This document shows positions 28,857 through 29,055 of a DNA stretch of 29,055 nucleotides, piece after piece. The notes under the pieces were generated by a model. That model saw nothing but the letters and a program-made list of their open reading frames with translations, did not search any database and was not told where the DNA came from. Source of the stretch: a virus. Location of the stretch: the IMG/VR virus record IMGVR_UViG_3300021964_000359, positions 1-29,055 of that record, one strand, 5' to 3'. Position numbers and translations under genes: made by a program. The first letter of the stretch is position 1. Each line of letters opens with the position of its first letter.

Positions 28857-29055
28857 ATGGCAACGACTAAAGGCTCAAGCGGCGTAGTCAAATTGGCGGT
28901 AAGTGGCGGCAGTGTCGCTGCTATGGGTGAAGTCCGTAGCTTCACTTTGGATGAAACGGCAGACACGATAGAAGACAGCGTGATGGGCGATACCGCTCGC
29001 ACATATTTGTCCTCTCTGACTTCTGCCACTCTCTCTATGGATGTTTACTGGGATG
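28857..29055 (+). CDS. Major tail tube protein, 5' part (continues at base 1)
   Basis: This is the amino-terminal 66 codons of the tail tube gene, from ATG 28857 to the end of the window. It begins MATTKGSSGVVKLAVSGGS and matches bases 2-176 codon by codon with only synonymous changes, so the gene is completed by the 3' part at 1-379. AAGGGG at 28844-28849 is the ribosome site. The tail tube polymerises around the tape measure. Confidence 0.85.
   Translation, partial: MATTKGSSGVVKLAVSGGSVAAMGEVRSFTLDETADTIEDSVMGDTARTYLSSLTSATLSMDVYWD
28880..29055. repeat. Terminal overlap with 1-176 (variant copy)
   Basis: Second copy of the terminal overlap. Bases 28880-29005 are identical to 1-126; the last 50 bases differ from 127-176 at 8 third codon positions. 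Confidence 0.9.

Overview
The window is an almost complete, apparently circular genome of a small tailed phage (siphovirus, about 28.9 kb). Its order terminase, portal, minor head protein, scaffold, capsid, connectors, tail terminator, tail tube, G/GT chaperones, 614-residue tape measure, tail tip and fibres is the classic long non-contractile-tail plan. Bases 1-176 repeat 28880-29055: the first 126 bases match exactly and the remaining 50 differ at 8 synonymous third-codon positions. The two ends are therefore two variants of the same place in the tail-tube gene, and the real gene runs from 28857 across the junction to 379. Several small families (two short proteins after the fibre, a GGTTY-type virion protein, a protein ending YWADKVKW, NILDGVT fibre repeats) are ones I associate from memory with uncultured marine phages. 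The host cannot be named; sigma70-like promoters, Shine-Dalgarno sites and L,D-transpeptidase-like lysis gene suggest an ordinary bacterium.

Layout. (1) 20032 through the junction to 12529 is one rightward late block of about 21 kb: lysis pair (20032-20903), small proteins, terminase (21489-23043), portal and minor head protein, a consensus promoter at 25581, scaffold and capsid, a strong terminator at 27169, then connector and tail genes, tail fibre, small membrane proteins and two virion-type proteins. (2) 12544-15739 is a leftward early block on the minus strand: HTH and zinc-binding small proteins, a possible helicase loader, an SSB-like protein ending EDIPF, a membrane-anchored winged-helix protein, an ERF annealing recombinase and three unknown proteins. 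(3) 15767-15860 is a divergent control region; a 65-residue Cro/YdaS-like regulator reads right from it. (4) 16059-16436 is the longest non-coding stretch, with a terminator and a row of hairpins. (5) 16437-19452 is a rightward block with a PP-loop (PAPS-reductase-like) enzyme, NinG-like nuclease and metallophosphoesterase. (6) 19430-19885 is a second, short leftward unit.

How it works together. No DNA polymerase, replicative helicase, primase or integrase is visible, so the phage probably borrows the host replisome and adds a loader, an SSB-like protein and recombination enzymes. The two leftward units share promoter, leader and a 20-base hairpin element enclosing the stop codon of their first gene, and look co-regulated, possibly by the Cro-like protein. 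The late block uses a -1 frameshift (A AAA AAC at 733-739 plus a 17-bp stem) for tail chaperones and a terminator after the capsid gene to make capsid protein in excess.
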